Counted from the first letter of the stretch, positions 47,306 through 59,124 are shown. The stretch is DNA of 64,000 nucleotides from Ovis canadensis (GCF_042477335.2 NC_091254.1:98915001-98979000), one strand, 5' to 3'. Numbers and translations: made by a program. The notes: generated by a model not told the origin, from the letters alone.

Positions 47306-47681
47306 TTTTTCAATGATCCATCAGATGTTGGCAGTTTGATCTCTGGTTCCTCTGCCTGTTCTACAACCAGCTTGAACATCTGGAAGTTCATGGTTCACAT
47401 ATTGCTGAAGCCTGGCTTGGAGAATTTTGAGCATTACTTTACTATCATGTGAGATGAGTGCAATTGTGTGGTAGTTTGAGCATTCTTTGGTGTTGCCTTT
47501 CTTTGGGATTGGAATAAAAACTGACCTTTTCCAGTCCTGTGGCCACTGCTGAGTTTTCCAAATTTGCTTTGGAAATTTGACTTTCACAGCATCATCTTTT
47601 AGGATTTGAAATAGCTCAACTGGAATGCCATCACCTCCACTAGCTTTGTTCGTAGTGATTTTTCCTAAGGCCCACTTGACT

Positions 47682-48238
47682 TCACATTCCAGGATGTCTT
47701 GGCTCTAGGTGAGTGATCACACCATCGTGATTATTTTGGTCATGAAGATCTTTTTTGTACAGTTCTTCTTTGTATTCTTGCCACCTCTTCTTAATATCTT
47801 CTGCTTCTGTTAGGTCCATACCATTTCTGTCCTTTATCGAGCCCATCTTTGCATGAAATGTTCCCTTGGTATGTTTAATTTTCTTGAAGAGATCTCTAGT
47901 CTTTCCCATTCTGTTGTTTTCCTCTATTTCTTTGCATTGATCGCTGAGGAAAGCTTTCTTATCTCTCCTTGCTATTCTTTGGAACTCTGCATTCAGATAC
48001 TTATATCTTTCCTTTTCTCCTTTGTTTTTCACGTCTCTTCTTTTCACAGCTATTTGCAAGTCCTCCCCAGACAGCCATTTTGCTTTTTTGCATTTCTTTT
48101 CCATGGGGATGGTCTTGATCCCTGTCTCCTGTACAATGTCCCAAACCTCCATCCATAGTTCATCAGGCACTCTGTCTATCAGATCTAGTCCCTTAAATCT
48201 ATTTCTAACTTCCACTGTATAATCATAAGGGATATGAT
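47682..48238 (-). pseudogene. BovB copy 2 connector frame
   Basis: Encodes the BovB linker between endonuclease and RT (DELWMEVWDIVQETGIKT, GEDLQIAVKRRD, FKKIKHTKGTFHAKMG). The apparent open frame continues to 48338 only because it runs across the inversion junction into unrelated reading of the inverted segment. Confidence 0.8.
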
Positions 48239-49135
48239 ATGATACTGAAAGAGAAACTCCCCAGGTCAGTAGGTGCCCAGTATGCTGCTGGAGATCAGTG
48301 GAGAAATAACTCCAGAAAGAATGAGGGGATGGAGCCAAAGCAAAAGCAACACCCAGTTGTGGATGTGACTGGTGATAGAAGCAAGGTCCGATGCTGTAAA
48401 GAGCAGTATTGCATAGGAACCTGGAATGTCAGGTCCATGAATCAAGGCAAATTGGAAGTGGTCAAACAGGAGATGGCAAAGAATGAATGTCAACATTCTA
48501 GGAATCAGCGAACTAAAATGGACTGGAATGGACGGATTTAACTCAGATGACCATTATATCTACTACTGTGGGCAAGAATCCCTTAGAAGAAATGGAGTAG
48601 CCATCATGGTCAACAAGAGAGTCCAAAATGCAGTACTTGGATGCAATCTCAAAAATGACAGAATGATCTCTGTTCGTCTCCAAGGCAAACCATTCAATAT
48701 CACAGTAATCCAAGTCTATGCCCCAACCAGTAACGCTGAAGAAGCTGAAGTTGAACGGTTCTATGGAGACCTACAAGACCTTCTAGAACTAACACCCAAA
48801 AAAGATGTCCTTTTCATCATAGGGGACTGGAATGCAAAAGCAGGAAGTCAAGAAACACCTGGAGTAACAGGTAAATTTGGCCTTGGCATACAGAAAGAAG
48901 CAGGGCAAAGACTAATAGAGTTCTGCCAAGAGAACGCACTGGTCATAGCAAACACCCTCTTCCAACAACACAAGAGAAGACTCTACACATGGACATCACC
49001 AGATGGTCAACACTGAAATCAGACTGATTATATTCTTTGCAGCCAAAGATGGAGAAGCTCTATACAGTCAGCAAAAACAAGACTGGGAGCTGACTGTGGC
49101 TCAGATCATGAGCTCCTTATTGCCAAATTCAGACT
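48239..49135 (+). pseudogene. BovB copy 2 endonuclease, inverted segment
   Basis: Reads the N-terminal region and APE endonuclease in + orientation: GTWNVRSMNQGKLEVV in one frame (48239-48541), then IIGDWNAKAGSQETPG and YTWTSPDGQH in another (48483-49016), ending in a premature TGA at 49014. The catalytic GSDH-equivalent (CGSDHELL) follows in a later frame. It lies opposite to the RT of the same insertion. Confidence 0.85.
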
Positions 49136-49254
49136 TAAATTGAAGAAAGTAGGGAAAACCACTAGGCCATTCAGGTATGACCTAAATCAAATATTGGTTT
49201 AGAGATCAATATTATAGTTGCTTCAAAAAAGAACTTGAGTTTCTGTCTTTTTAT

Positions 49255-49545
49255 ATTCTGCAACAATGATGGCAACCCACTTACTCCAGTACTCTTGCCT
49301 CGAGAATCCCATGGATAGAGGAGCCTGGTAGGCTATAATCCATGGGGTAGCTAAAAGTCGGACTGACTGAGGGACTTCACTTTCACTTTTCACTTTCATG
49401 CTTTGGAGAAGGAAATGGCAACCCACTCCAGTGTTCTTGCCTGGAGAATCCCAGGGACAGGGGAGCCTGGTGGGCTGCCGTCTATGGGGTCGCACAGAGT
49501 CAGACGTGACTGACGCAACTTAGCAGCAGTAGCAGCAGCAACAGT
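49255..49545 (+). repeat. Two partial Bov-A-type SINE units
   Basis: 49255-49390: GGCAACCCACTTACTCCAGT to a CACTTTCACTTTTCAC tail. 49402-49545: GGAGAAGGAAATGGCAACCC to GACTGACGCAACTTAGCAGC. Both are the BovB-derived half without the tRNA-like head. Confidence 0.82.
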
Positions 49546-49734
49546 TTAAATAATGTTGAGATTCTTTTGTATTTATATAATAGATTCCCAGTAAACCTTT
49601 GAGATTTTTTTCTTTTTAAAGGAACAGTTCTCTTAGATAACTTTCTGTATTTTGTCCCTGGGAGTAGGTCTGTCTAAGCTTTCTATCTTTATTTGGGTCA
49701 ATTTTAGAAAATTGTGTTTTCCTAGGATATTATT

Positions 49735-49830
49735 TTGGAGAAGGAAATGGCAGCCCACTCCAGTGTTCCTGCCTGGAGAATCTCGTGGACAGGGCTACAG
49801 TCTATCGTGTAATAAAGAGTCACACGACTT
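49735..49830 (+). repeat. Partial Bov-A-type SINE
   Basis: GGAGAAGGAAATGGCAGCCC, CTGCCTGGAGAATCTCGTGG, then a degraded end with an internal deletion. Confidence 0.75.
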
Positions 49831-50410
49831 ATTGACTAAACTGGGATGTTATTTGTTTCATCTATATTTTTAAATCAATTTGCATGGAGTTGTACAAAAG
49901 AGTTGTTAGTTTTTTATGCTCGCATTTTTCTTTGTTATTTCTCACTTTCTTTTTTCCTTTATTTTCTTGTTTAGGCAAATTAGAGAAGTGTGTGTTCATC
50001 TCTTCTAAGAGAAATGACATTTTGATTTAATACTTCTGCTTAATTTTCTACTATAGTCTATTAATAGTTATGTTCAGAATTACTAAGCAAATATTAGGTA
50101 AATACGAATTTGGTTTCTATTCTGTCACATTTATTTTAGCGTTAGTATTTTTCCTTTTGCTTTTTCTTGGCTTATTTCATAGCTGTCTTTCCAGGTTTTA
50201 AGTTGGGAACTTAACTCCTTTATTTTTATTCTTTTATTCTATTGGGGTAATTTTTTGGAGTCACCGATTTTTCCTGATCCTGCTTCTAACTGTATCCCAT
50301 AATTCTGGTATGCTGTACTTTTATTGCCCCCAATCTTTAGTAATTCTACAATTTTTATTTGCATTTTTCAGCTAATGACTTTTTTATTATAGAGTTTTTT
50401 TCCCCCCAAG

Positions 50411-52735
50411 AAAGAGAAAAAAGGGCTTTCGGGTACAGCGCTTAGATTCTGTCTTGTAGCTTTTGGGCATTCCTAATGGAGATTTGTGTTTGCATTTCAT
50501 TATTAAACATGTGCTTGTGTCTAAATATGGCGCGTCTCTGTGACTGTTTTGTGAGGGTTTGAAAGGGAGCGTGTCCTGTGTCCAGAGCTGAAGCTGACTG
50601 CGTCACCAGGATCTCTGTCTCCTTCCTGACGCTTTGCCCTTGGACCTTCCTTGGGCCGGGAGGCGCCGTCTTCCTGGAGCTTAGCGGTTCCCTTCTCTGC
50701 ACCTCGCGCTCCTGCGCCGCAGGTGGCTGCTGTGCTTCGCGAGGGTGTCCATGGCGGACCCGGCATCACGAGTCATCGCTTTGAGCACCCAGTAGGTCCT
50801 GGTCGCCTGTCTTCATGCCGTTTCTGTGCCGGGGCCCTGCGCTGGCCCTCCGCAGCTCTCCTCGCCTATGCCTGTCCCGAAACTGCTTGCCCTACTGGCA
50901 GAAGACGTGTTGCTCTGGATGCGTCTCCTGGGCACACGCGGGGTTTGATTTTACCTTGTGAACCCACTTGGAACTCTTTCGTCCTCAGTGTTATGTCTGA
51001 GTCAGTCGTGTTCTGTGATGAAGCGTCCTGGTTCCTGTGCGTATTGTTATGGCGTGTTCCAGTCCAGTCATTTATCTTTAATTGTTTGCTTTCCTTCTTT
51101 TCTCTTTTTCTCCCAGTAACTTGTTTCTTTGCATCGATGGTCAGCCTCTATGTGGACACTTTCATGACGCCTTCATCTCCCCCCACCCACTCGATCACCC
51201 CCTACTTTTTTATTAGCTTTCGCTGTCTGACTCCTCTCCCTCTGACCTCCTGGGTAAGCTGGCCCCTCGGTTTGTCCCCAGACAAGCTCGCTCACCCAGG
51301 AGGTGTGACTCCCCCCCTGCCCTACCCCCAGCCAAAGTGAAATTCTTCCTTTTGGGGACAACTGTCCTGTGTCCTCCAGAGGAACTCTCCTTTCCTCACC
51401 CACAAGGTGTGGGGCTGACCTTAACCCCAGCCCTGGGGTGTGACACTCGAGGCCGAGAGGGGAAGGTGGGTGCCCCAGGCCTCCATTTAGGACATCAGGG
51501 GGCAGGCCTGGCCCCAGGCACAGCCTCCTTCTGTCCTGGGAGGTGGAAACCACATCCCAAGAGGGCTCAGCCCCAGCTCTTGGGGTCAGAGGCAATCTCA
51601 TCACCCTTATCTGCTCTTTTATTAAAAAAAACTTTCTAATTGGAAATAGGTATTAAAATTCCTGAATCAATCTTTGAAGTTTTTCTCTTTGAACTTTCAT
51701 CTCTGCATTTTTCATTATCCAAATGATTTTCTCTATTTCTGTTCCTTCAGTTGAACAGGAAAAGAATTCAGTATCCTCTGCATTTTCTGAGCAGTGTGTC
51801 TTTTATGGCATGCCATTCTTGTCCATAAAATCAGTGTCTCTTATCTCCTTGATGTTAACTGTACTTTAGAGACGCTTCCCCTGCTCCCTTTATTATTTCT
51901 ATTTCCTCTGAGTTAATTCTTTCTTTCCTCTCTTTCCCACCTTCCTGCCTCTGGGTTTTGTGTCAGGGACTTTCCCCAAGGGCCTGGAGACTCTGACACC
52001 GGATATAGGTCTGGACAGGGTTTCTGGGATGAGGCCTGGGGGCTGGAGCGCAGTTGGTGGAGACCCCTGAATAGCAACTGGCCTATTGGCTTTCCCAGAC
52101 AGCGCTCCTGCTGGATGAGACCTGGCCCTGGGGCCCGGGGCTCATTGAGAAGGACGCTGGGTCCCCCGTGTGCTCACCCTGCTGCGCCGGCTATTAGGAC
52201 GGCGTCTCACTCAACACCCGGCTGTGCCTCTGGTCCCGCATCGCAGAGTCTACTGATCCCGCCTCCTCAGAGCCGGCCGCAGTGGGCTGGGGGCCGCTTC
52301 CTGCCCATGGAGGTTGGGGAAGGGGCCTGCCCTCCACATGCCACATCCCCCCTCAGGAGACTCGGGTGTTTCCCGCTCCCGAGCCTTTTGGGGGTCCTTG
52401 GGGAGCTGCAGCCAAGTGTTGTTGCTTTCTCCATCCTGACGGCACCCAGGTTTCATCACTGCTCTATTTTCTCTGTCAGTGGCCACTGTGAATTTGCTTT
52501 CCATCCTCCAAAAATGCACTGACGCCTTGAGCCTGCCATCAGCGCCTTCACTGTTCCACTGGGGAGCACCACCTCTGTTCTGTAGGGGTGACTTCAGTGC
52601 TGGGAGCAGGGAGCGAGGATGTTCTCATCTCCTGAGCCACCCAGACCTGCCTTCTCTGCCGCCGTCCAGCTGCTCCTGTGCTTTATACGTTTACCTCCCC
52701 CGCCCTTCCTTTCTCTTTTTCGACTGTCCACAAAG
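50411..52735. other. Intergenic DNA
   Basis: No gene recognised. GC-rich blocks at 50.5-50.9, 51.2-51.6 and 51.95-52.4 kb give chance frames. 51600-51960 is T-rich and may be further decayed antisense L1, which I cannot confirm. Confidence 0.45.
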
Positions 52736-53120
52736 GCTGAGCACCGATGAACTGATGCTTTTAAACTGTGGTGCTGGAGAAGACTCTTGAGAGTCCCTTG
52801 GACTGCAAGGAGATCCAACCAGTCCATCCTAAAGGAGATCAGTCCTGGTGTTCATCAGAAGGACTGATGTTGAAGCTGAAACTCCAATACTTTGGCCACC
52901 TGATACAAAGAACTGACTCATTTGAAAAGACCCTGATGCTGGGAAAATTGAGGGCAGGAGGAGAAGGGAACAACAGAGGATGAGATGGTTGGACAGCATC
53001 ACCGACAATGGATGTGAGTTTGAGTAAGCTCCAGGAGATGGTGAAAGACAGAGAACCCTGGTGTGCTACGGTTCATGGGGTCGCAGTCAGACATGACTTA
53101 GTGACTGAAAGGCAGCAACA
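52736..53120 (+). repeat. BovB 3' end, 5'-truncated
   Basis: CTGAGCACCGATGAACTGAT through AAGACTCTTGAGAGTCCCTT and GACCCTGATGCTGGGAAAAT to GACATGACTTAGTGACTGAA. Confidence 0.87.
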
Positions 53121-54291
53121 AAGATGCTTACATTTGAAGGGTTGTCATCAGTTGTTACAGAAATGCCTCCTACCCGGGGACTTTAGACCTTTCTCAGTGA
53201 AAACAAGAATGAGTTGGCAGAGTTATTTCTCGAGGCATGAGTGTGTGTGTGATTGTGTAAGTGTGTGTCTGTGTGTGTGGGGGGGTGGGTGCAAGGAGTG
53301 GGTGGGAGGCAGATGAGAGTGGAGGGTCCAAGGAGAGGGACAATTTCACAGAATGCCCGCTGCATGGCTGTAGCTGGGTGCTAATTTGCTCAGAGGCGTG
53401 CACATCGCTGATAGCGAGCTGTGCCCATGACATCCTGACACCGTCTCCCGGGAAGAGAGGGACCGGGAGGATGCTCATGTAATCGCAGAGCCAGCTGAGA
53501 CCCGGGCGGCTGGGGACAGGGTGCCATCTCTCTGCACAATGGTGCTGGCGGAAGGTTGTGTATAAGGTGGCCTTATTAAAGTGACAAGGCAATTTAATTC
53601 CTTTGTGCACGATGATTCTACTTCATTGATTTACAATGGGAAGGATATAATTTTGCTAGTGTTGGCAAAAAGCTCAAATGTCAGCCTTTTCAAATTGCCA
53701 TACTTGCCTTGTTCAGGATGAATAATGAATAAGTCACCTTTTGTCTACAGTTAAATATTCTTGAATAAATACAAAGAACATAAAAGACATAAATGATTGC
53801 CTGATTTATATTTAAAATAAAGATCAACATTGTGATAAATGGTGGAAAATGCTGTGTGTGCAGCGTAGGACTCTCCTGCTAACGACATTATCCATGAAGA
53901 GTGCCAGGTGTAGGCTGTGGCCGGGGCCACGCTTACCTGGGAGCCACCTTCAGCATCTCCATGAAGGGAGCACAGGTCCCCACGGAAGGGCCTGGGCCCT
54001 GCATACCCCTCCCCACCCAGTACCCGACCAGGGGAGGGCTGGTTCCCACTGGGCCACGTTGGAAGGGATTTTATAAGAAACACTGCAGAAGGGCAGCCAA
54101 GCTGATTCATCTGGAAAATCAGCAGATCTTTGGCTGAGTAACTGGCGTTTCTGTACAATTCTATGCAGCTGCTGGGAATGTGCGGGGCAGGGAGGACTTT
54201 AGTGATGAACAAATCTGTCCAGGTGGCCTCAAGTGAGTAAAACCAGGTGTCTGTCAGGATGAAGAGAAGAGACGTTTACTAAAAATGTGTG
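53121..54291. other. Intergenic DNA, possible conserved non-coding stretch
   Basis: A TG-rich microsatellite is at 53240-53290. 53560-53830 is AT-rich, repeat-free sequence with several homeobox-type TAAT/ATTA cores. No gene recognised. Confidence 0.4.
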
Positions 54292-54452
54292 TAAATTCAT
54301 GTGTCAGTCAGGGACTAATTTTCTATAGTTTTTCTGGAGGAATAAAACAATAGAAAGTGTGTGGGGTTATGCATGATTTCTACAGTTATATATATAATAT
54401 ATATATGTATAATAATTTTGGGGGGATAGACAGATTCAGTTTACGGAGTTGG
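54292..54452 (+). repeat. Direct repeat, left copy
   Basis: Duplicated at 56723-56922. The first about 108 bases (from TAAATTCATGTGTCAGTCAG to GTTATGCAT) are identical by eye, as is the last GACAGATTCAGTTTACGGAG segment. The middle is an AT-rich microsatellite that differs in length. Confidence 0.93.
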
Positions 54453-54769
54453 CTCCTGTGAGTGTGGGGCAGGCACACTGGAGACCCAGCGGAGAGCTGG
54501 CATGACAGTTCGCCTCCAAAGGCCCTCTGGAGGCAGAATCCCTTCCTCTTCAGAGAATCTCCATCTGGTTTTCTGAGAGCCCTCAGCTGTTTGGATGAGG
54601 CCCACCCACATTATGGAAGGCTTTCTGCTTTGCTCAAAGCCTGGATATTAAAATTTTAGTCACATCTGAAAAATGACTCCATAGAGTTTTCCAGACTGAC
54701 TGACTTTGGCCAAGCATCTGAGCACTGTGGCCTGGCCAAGATAACACATAACATTAACCATCATTTATA

Positions 54770-54912
54770 TATATATACACACACAGACGTACACATGTAC
54801 ATAAATACACATGTACCCATACATATGCAAACATCTATACACATACAGGCATACACAGATATACACAAGTATACACACACAGACATACACATGTACATAA
54901 ATACACATATAC
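54770..54912 (+). repeat. ATACAC-type microsatellite (left half)
   Basis: A degenerate array of TATACACA, CATACAC and GTACAT units. It continues on the far side of LTR 3 at about 55871-56060, so one array was split by the insertion. The ATATAC target-site duplication is at its right end (54907-54912). Confidence 0.85.
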
Positions 54913-55870
54913 TGCCGGGAGCCAGCACAGGAGAGTCCACCCATGACAAGGTCATGCAGGACTCGAGGGACTCCCTGGGCCATCCGACCCATGACAAGGT
55001 CATGCGGAAGAGTCCTGATGAGCAAGGCCTCAGGACTCGACGGACCCCCTGGACCTGCTCGAGCATCTTACCCCCCGAACCAGAATCTGTCTGTCTTATT
55101 ATTTTACGTCTTTCACCAGCTCTTCTGACCTTAGCAAGGGGCTGTCTCTGACCAAAAGAGTTAACTTAGGGCTCTAGTTGATAAATCTCCTGGATGCCCA
55201 GGAGTGTTTCAACCCCCCTGTTAGCATTCTAGCTTACTTGGCAGGTTTATCCAGACTCTTGCAACATTGTTGAGCCTATGCTTACTGCCAAGTTCTCACA
55301 TCCCTTACCCATTGTGTTCCTGGGAGTGCATATAGTCAGGATGTAGAAAAAACAAGTAATAGCCTTAGCATTAGCAACATTAGACTTTGAGTTAATAAGT
55401 TCTTTCTTTGCTGTAACCCACTGAATCTTTGCTCCATAAAAATGTAACTCTGTACTTTAAGGGTGATGCAGGCTAAGAATTTACAAAGAGACACTTTAAG
55501 GAAAAATCATTGTTCTGGTGTTCTGGCTGATCAACCTTTATCAAAAGGAGGTCATGGAATATCAACAGGCCTCCAGAATAGAAGATGATGTACAGAAAAT
55601 GAGACCTTTGCAGGAAGGAACCTGATATCAATGAAAGTTATTACTGATGGAATGTTGAGTTGCCTCTGCATTTTTCACCTTGCTGTATGTATAGCTCAGG
55701 GTGTAAAAGCCCCGAGAAAAATAAAGTAAATGGGCCTCACTCGAAGAAGTTTGGTCACCCCGTGTCTCTTTCTTTATCTCTATCTATTTCTTTATTTCAT
55801 CTCTTTTTCATTCGCCGACGTCATCCATCCTGAGGATATCCCTGGACTCTGCTGAGGCTGGACCTTGGCA
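54913..55870 (+). mobile_element. Solo LTR 3, ERVK-like, inside a microsatellite
   Basis: A 958-bp element starting TGCCGGGAGCCAGCAC and ending GGACCTTGGCA, with the 6-bp duplication ATATAC at 54907-54912 and 55871-55876. It shares its head with LTRs 1 and 2 but differs in the body and is shorter, so it belongs to a related subfamily. GAAAAATAAAGTAAATGGGC near 55720 carries an AATAAA signal. Two near-repeats of CCCATGACAAGGTCATGC occur at 54937 and 54989. No internal genes. Confidence 0.9.
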
Positions 55871-56060
55871 ATATACCCATACGTATGCAAACATCTATAC
55901 ACACACAGAGGTATACACAGACAGATATACACAAGTATATACACACACACACATGTACACATGTACATAAATACACGTATACCCACACATATGCAAACAT
56001 CTATACACACACAGGGGTTTACACAGACACATATACACAAGTATACCCACATACACATAT
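55871..56060 (+). repeat. ATACAC-type microsatellite (right half)
   Basis: Units of CATACGTATGCAAACATC and ACACACAGAGGTATACACAG repeat in longer 80-100-bp blocks. It matches the left half beyond LTR 3. Confidence 0.85.
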
Positions 56061-56165
56061 GTTGTTGTTATTGTTCAGTCACTCAGTCATGTCTGACTCT
56101 TTGTGACCCTGTGGACTTCGGCTCACGAGGCTTCCCTGTCCATCACCATCTTCCCTGTCCTTCAC
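56060..56165 (-). repeat. BovB/Bov-A 3' tail fragment, minus strand
   Basis: TTGTTCAGTCACTCAGTCAT and GTCTGACTCTTTGTGACCCT, then a tandem copy of TTCCCTGTCC-TTCACCATCT. Confidence 0.75.
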
Positions 56166-56335
56166 CATCTCACCATCATCCACATCCACATACACAAGCA
56201 CACATATATATACACCCGCACACTCTCACACACCACACGCATATGCACATGGATGCACACACGTACATGCACACACATGTACACACACGTGCACACACAG
56301 GCACACACGTGCACACGCACACACAGACATGCCTC
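56166..56335 (+). repeat. CA-rich microsatellite
   Basis: Degenerate CACA, CACATA and CACACGTG units. Short frames here translate to His/Thr runs and are not genes. Confidence 0.85.
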
Positions 56336-56399
56336 GTCCTGGGCAGGAACAGGAGAGCTCCTCCGACGGAAAGGGGTGCTGTCACGTGACCCGTCGGTT

Positions 56400-56612
56400 C
56401 CCCCAAGGTCAGTAAAGCTTCTGTCTACAATGCAGGAGATCCGGGTTCGATCCCTGGATCGGGAAGATCTGCTGGAGAAGGAAAGGCAACCCACTCCAAT
56501 ACTGTTGTCTGGAAAATCCCTTGGACAGAGGAGCCTGGTGGGCTACAGTCCATGGGGTCGCAAAGAGTCGGACACGACTGAGCGACTTCAATCAAATCAA
56601 ATCAAATCAAGG
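56400..56612 (+). repeat. Bov-tA/Bov-A2-type SINE
   Basis: GTAAAGCTTCTGTCTACAAT, GGTTCGATCCCTGGATCGGG, GTCGGACACGACTGAGCGAC, ending in an (ATCAA)n tail AATCAAATCAAATCAA. Confidence 0.9.
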
Positions 56613-56722
56613 AACGGAAATGTGTCCTTGTAAAACAGAGACTGTAGGGCCCTCTTTTGTCTGATCAGATCCACATCAGGAGCGAGAGGAGGGGCAGGTG
56701 CATGAGGGCCTCTCTGGGGGTA

Positions 56723-56922
56723 TAAATTCATGTGTCAGTCAGGGACTAATTTTCTATAGTTTTTCTGGAGGAATAAAACAATAGAAAGTGTGTGGGGTTA
56801 TGCATGTTTGTCTCCAGTTATATATATCTATAATATATATGTAAATATTATATATATAATATATTTTATATATACATATAATATTTTTGGGAGGAGAGAC
56901 AGATTCAGTTTACGGAGTTGGC
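56723..56922 (+). repeat. Direct repeat, right copy
   Basis: Copy of 54292-54452 with a longer AT-rich middle (56817-56885). The two copies enclose about 2.27 kb including LTR 3 and the microsatellites. Confidence 0.93.
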
Positions 56923-57960
56923 CCAGTGGTCAGTCTGCTCAGCTGTACGCAAGCGTGGCAGTTTCAAGCGCTCGCTCACGGACCTCGGGACCCTCAGGTG
57001 ATGCTCGGGTGAGTCTATGTTAGACCTTGGAGACTGGAACCCAGGACTCTGGCTCTGCACACCCTTCCTTCTTCAAGGAGCCAGGGTCTCTCGCCCTGAA
57101 GTCTTCTGCCCCCAGGATGCATGAGTAGAAGGTGCCGTAGGCTGAGCTCGGACTTTGCTGCAGAGAAGATGGGTGACTTTAGAATTCAGAGTGAGCTGGA
57201 GTAGATGCTGGGATGAGGGTCTCCGGGCATGGCCACGTGCACTTTCGACCACCCTCTCAGCTCATCAGAGATCTGCAGGAGCGGTGGGCAGGGTGTGGCC
57301 TGGCTCTGCCTGCATCACGGGGTTCAGGAGGAGAGAGGCTTAAACTGGGCCAGGCGCTCCCAGGGGATCACACATGGTGAAAGATGGGTTCTCATTGGTT
57401 CCGCTACAAACAGAACCCGAGCCAGCCACACATGAAGACAATCCTTTCTGCTTGCGTGGTTCCTTTTTCCCCAAATGTCAAACTGCCGTGTGGGCACACT
57501 TCCTCCTGGCCCTGTCTCTGGGAAGACAGGTCTTTGGCAGGAACAGTGGTTCTTTGGCAGATGGAGAGTTTGGGACATAAAGAAGGGCGAGTGTGCTCTG
57601 CTCCTCCCTACAGCCGAGTGGAGGTGGGAGCTGGGTGTCTGCGATCTGGGGGACTGAGTCTATCCGCACCATCCCTGGGGTGCAGCAGGTGTGGAGTGGA
57701 GTGGTTCCGGGCTTTGACCCCCGCTGGGGTTCGGGGTGCTGCGGCCCACCTGAGCGTCTGGTGATGGAGGAACGTGTCTAGTGGGAAAGACATACCTGAG
57801 AAAGAGGGTCTGAGTGGAGCCACTGGAGAGGCTGGCCAGGGAGGGCTGGTCTGGGCTGCTGTCGGCTGAAGGAGAGCGTGGGGTTCGGGGGACAGGCTGG
57901 TCTGGGGGTCAAGCGGTGGGGTCAGGGTCCTGTCTAGCCTGTGCTGTGGGTAAGGAAGGA

Positions 57961-58292
57961 GGTGTGTGTGTGTGTGTGTGTGTGTGCTCACTTGTGTCCA
58001 ACTCTCTGCAGTGCTGTACACTGGCCCACTGTGTGTGCGTGTGTGTGCACGTGTGTGTGCACGTGTGTGTGCGCGTGTGTGCACGTGTGTGTGTGCGTGT
58101 GCTCAGTTGTGCCCAACTCTCTAACCCCGTGGACTGCAGCCCACCAGGCTCCTCCGTCCCTGGGACTCTCCAGGCAAGAGCACTGGAGTGGCCTGCCACT
58201 TCCTCCCCGGGGGACCTTCCCTTTCCGGGGACTGAGCCCCTGTCCCCTGCGTTTGCAGGTGATTCTTTACTGCTGAGCCACCAGGGAAACCA
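57961..58292 (-). repeat. (TG)n arrays and Bov-tA-type SINE, minus strand
   Basis: A partial SINE tail (CTTGTGTCCAACTCTCTGCA) sits at about 57989 between two TG arrays, then a full reversed SINE from CTCAGTTGTGCCCAACTCTC to TGAGCCACCAGGGAAACC at 58292. The tail and TG array appear duplicated together. Confidence 0.8.
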
Positions 58293-59072
58293 GACGGAAC
58301 TGTGTGGCGATGGCCTCAGAACCGAGGCGAGAAGGCCGCCGGATGCCGCCGGGGACGTTCTGCCCAGGCAGCCTTGGTGCCCTTGGTGCCAGGGGTCCCG
58401 GGTCTGGGGTCCTGGCGGGGCAGTGGGGGGTGGAAGCACACACTGGTGTGGCTCCTGGGACTCGGCGCGTCCCTGGGCTTTCGTGTTCTGCTCTGCCATC
58501 CGCAGGGGCCGTGCTCTTTACCTAGGGGTCATTAAAAGCCTAATAAACTCCTGCGTGCCCGAATACCAGCCGGTTCCCAACTGCTCTTAAATTTTTTCCC
58601 ACATGAAATGATCAGCCTTTCATCACACTAAATGCATTAAAAAAAACTTATTCATTCAGACTAAAAGCAAAACAAATGGAGAGAAGAATGTTGCTTTATT
58701 TAAAGGTAAAGGAGCACTGCCCGCTGTGGAGGGCTTCTGGCTTCATTGGGATGAACAGGAAGCAGACAGCCCCTTCCTTGGCCCGAGCAGGATAAAGTGA
58801 ACCCCGAGCACCCCCTGTGTTTCTCGGCCTCAGCCGTGGGTCCTTCCTGGTCTTTTCTGCATCCCGTCCCTTTTCACTGTTTAAAAAGTCCTCACCCAGA
58901 TTCCCCTCAAATGTGACTGCATGAAGTAGAAATGCATTCTCCTCAGCTGTCTTCAGGGCTGTGCACAGAGGTCCTGCCACACACGTACAATCCCAGGGCA
59001 CAGCCTTTTAAGGCCGTATTTCAAAGCACAGAGGAAAGTCGCCCCTGGACTCAGTTGATTTCATAAATATGT

Positions 59073-59075
<3 letters not shown>

Positions 59076-59122
<47 letters not shown>
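59076..59122. repeat. (AT)n microsatellite
   Basis: About 23 AT dinucleotides without interruption. It is self-complementary and could extrude a cruciform. Confidence 0.95.

Positions 59123-59124
<2 letters not shown>

Larger units (their letters stand above)
46183..49192 (-). mobile_element. BovB LINE (copy 2) with 5' inversion (twin priming)
   Basis: 46183-48233 is BovB in minus orientation from its TGAACT-type tail through the RT to the connector reading PYDYTVEVRNRFKG. 48234-49192 is the preceding part of the same element in + orientation, ending at CCTAAATCAAAT, the sequence that directly precedes the connector in an intact BovB. The 3' segment is thus sense and the 5' segment inverted, the hallmark of twin priming. 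The junction at about 48233 shows only an AT overlap and no lost bases. The element is 5'-truncated near the ATACTGAAAGAG position and sits in the antisense L1. Confidence 0.88.
43340..50410 (-). repeat. Old L1 LINE, antisense, fragmented by younger insertions
   Basis: Between younger SINE/BovB insertions, segments read as the reverse of L1 ORF2: for example GTATATGATGTGAAGGATAG near 43480, CACGGTTTTAATTATTGAGG near 44325, TGATCCAGTCTCACATTCCT near 46020, GGATTTTTTGCATTGATACT near 46113 and ATCCCATAATTCTGGTATGC near 50294. The order follows L1 ORF2 from its 3' end towards its 5' part. It is heavily mutated with no long frame, so it is an ancient L1M-type copy. The unrelated GC-rich interval 43600-44100 may be a separate insertion or unique DNA. 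Confidence 0.65.

Noticed and set aside
54761-56406. Cys/Val/Tyr- or His/Thr-rich frames of 60-174 codons
   Set aside because: They are translated microsatellites.
56400-56612. tRNA-like pol III boxes (GGTTCGATCCC) here and in the other SINEs
   Set aside because: They belong to tRNA-derived SINE heads followed by BovB tails, not to functional tRNA genes.
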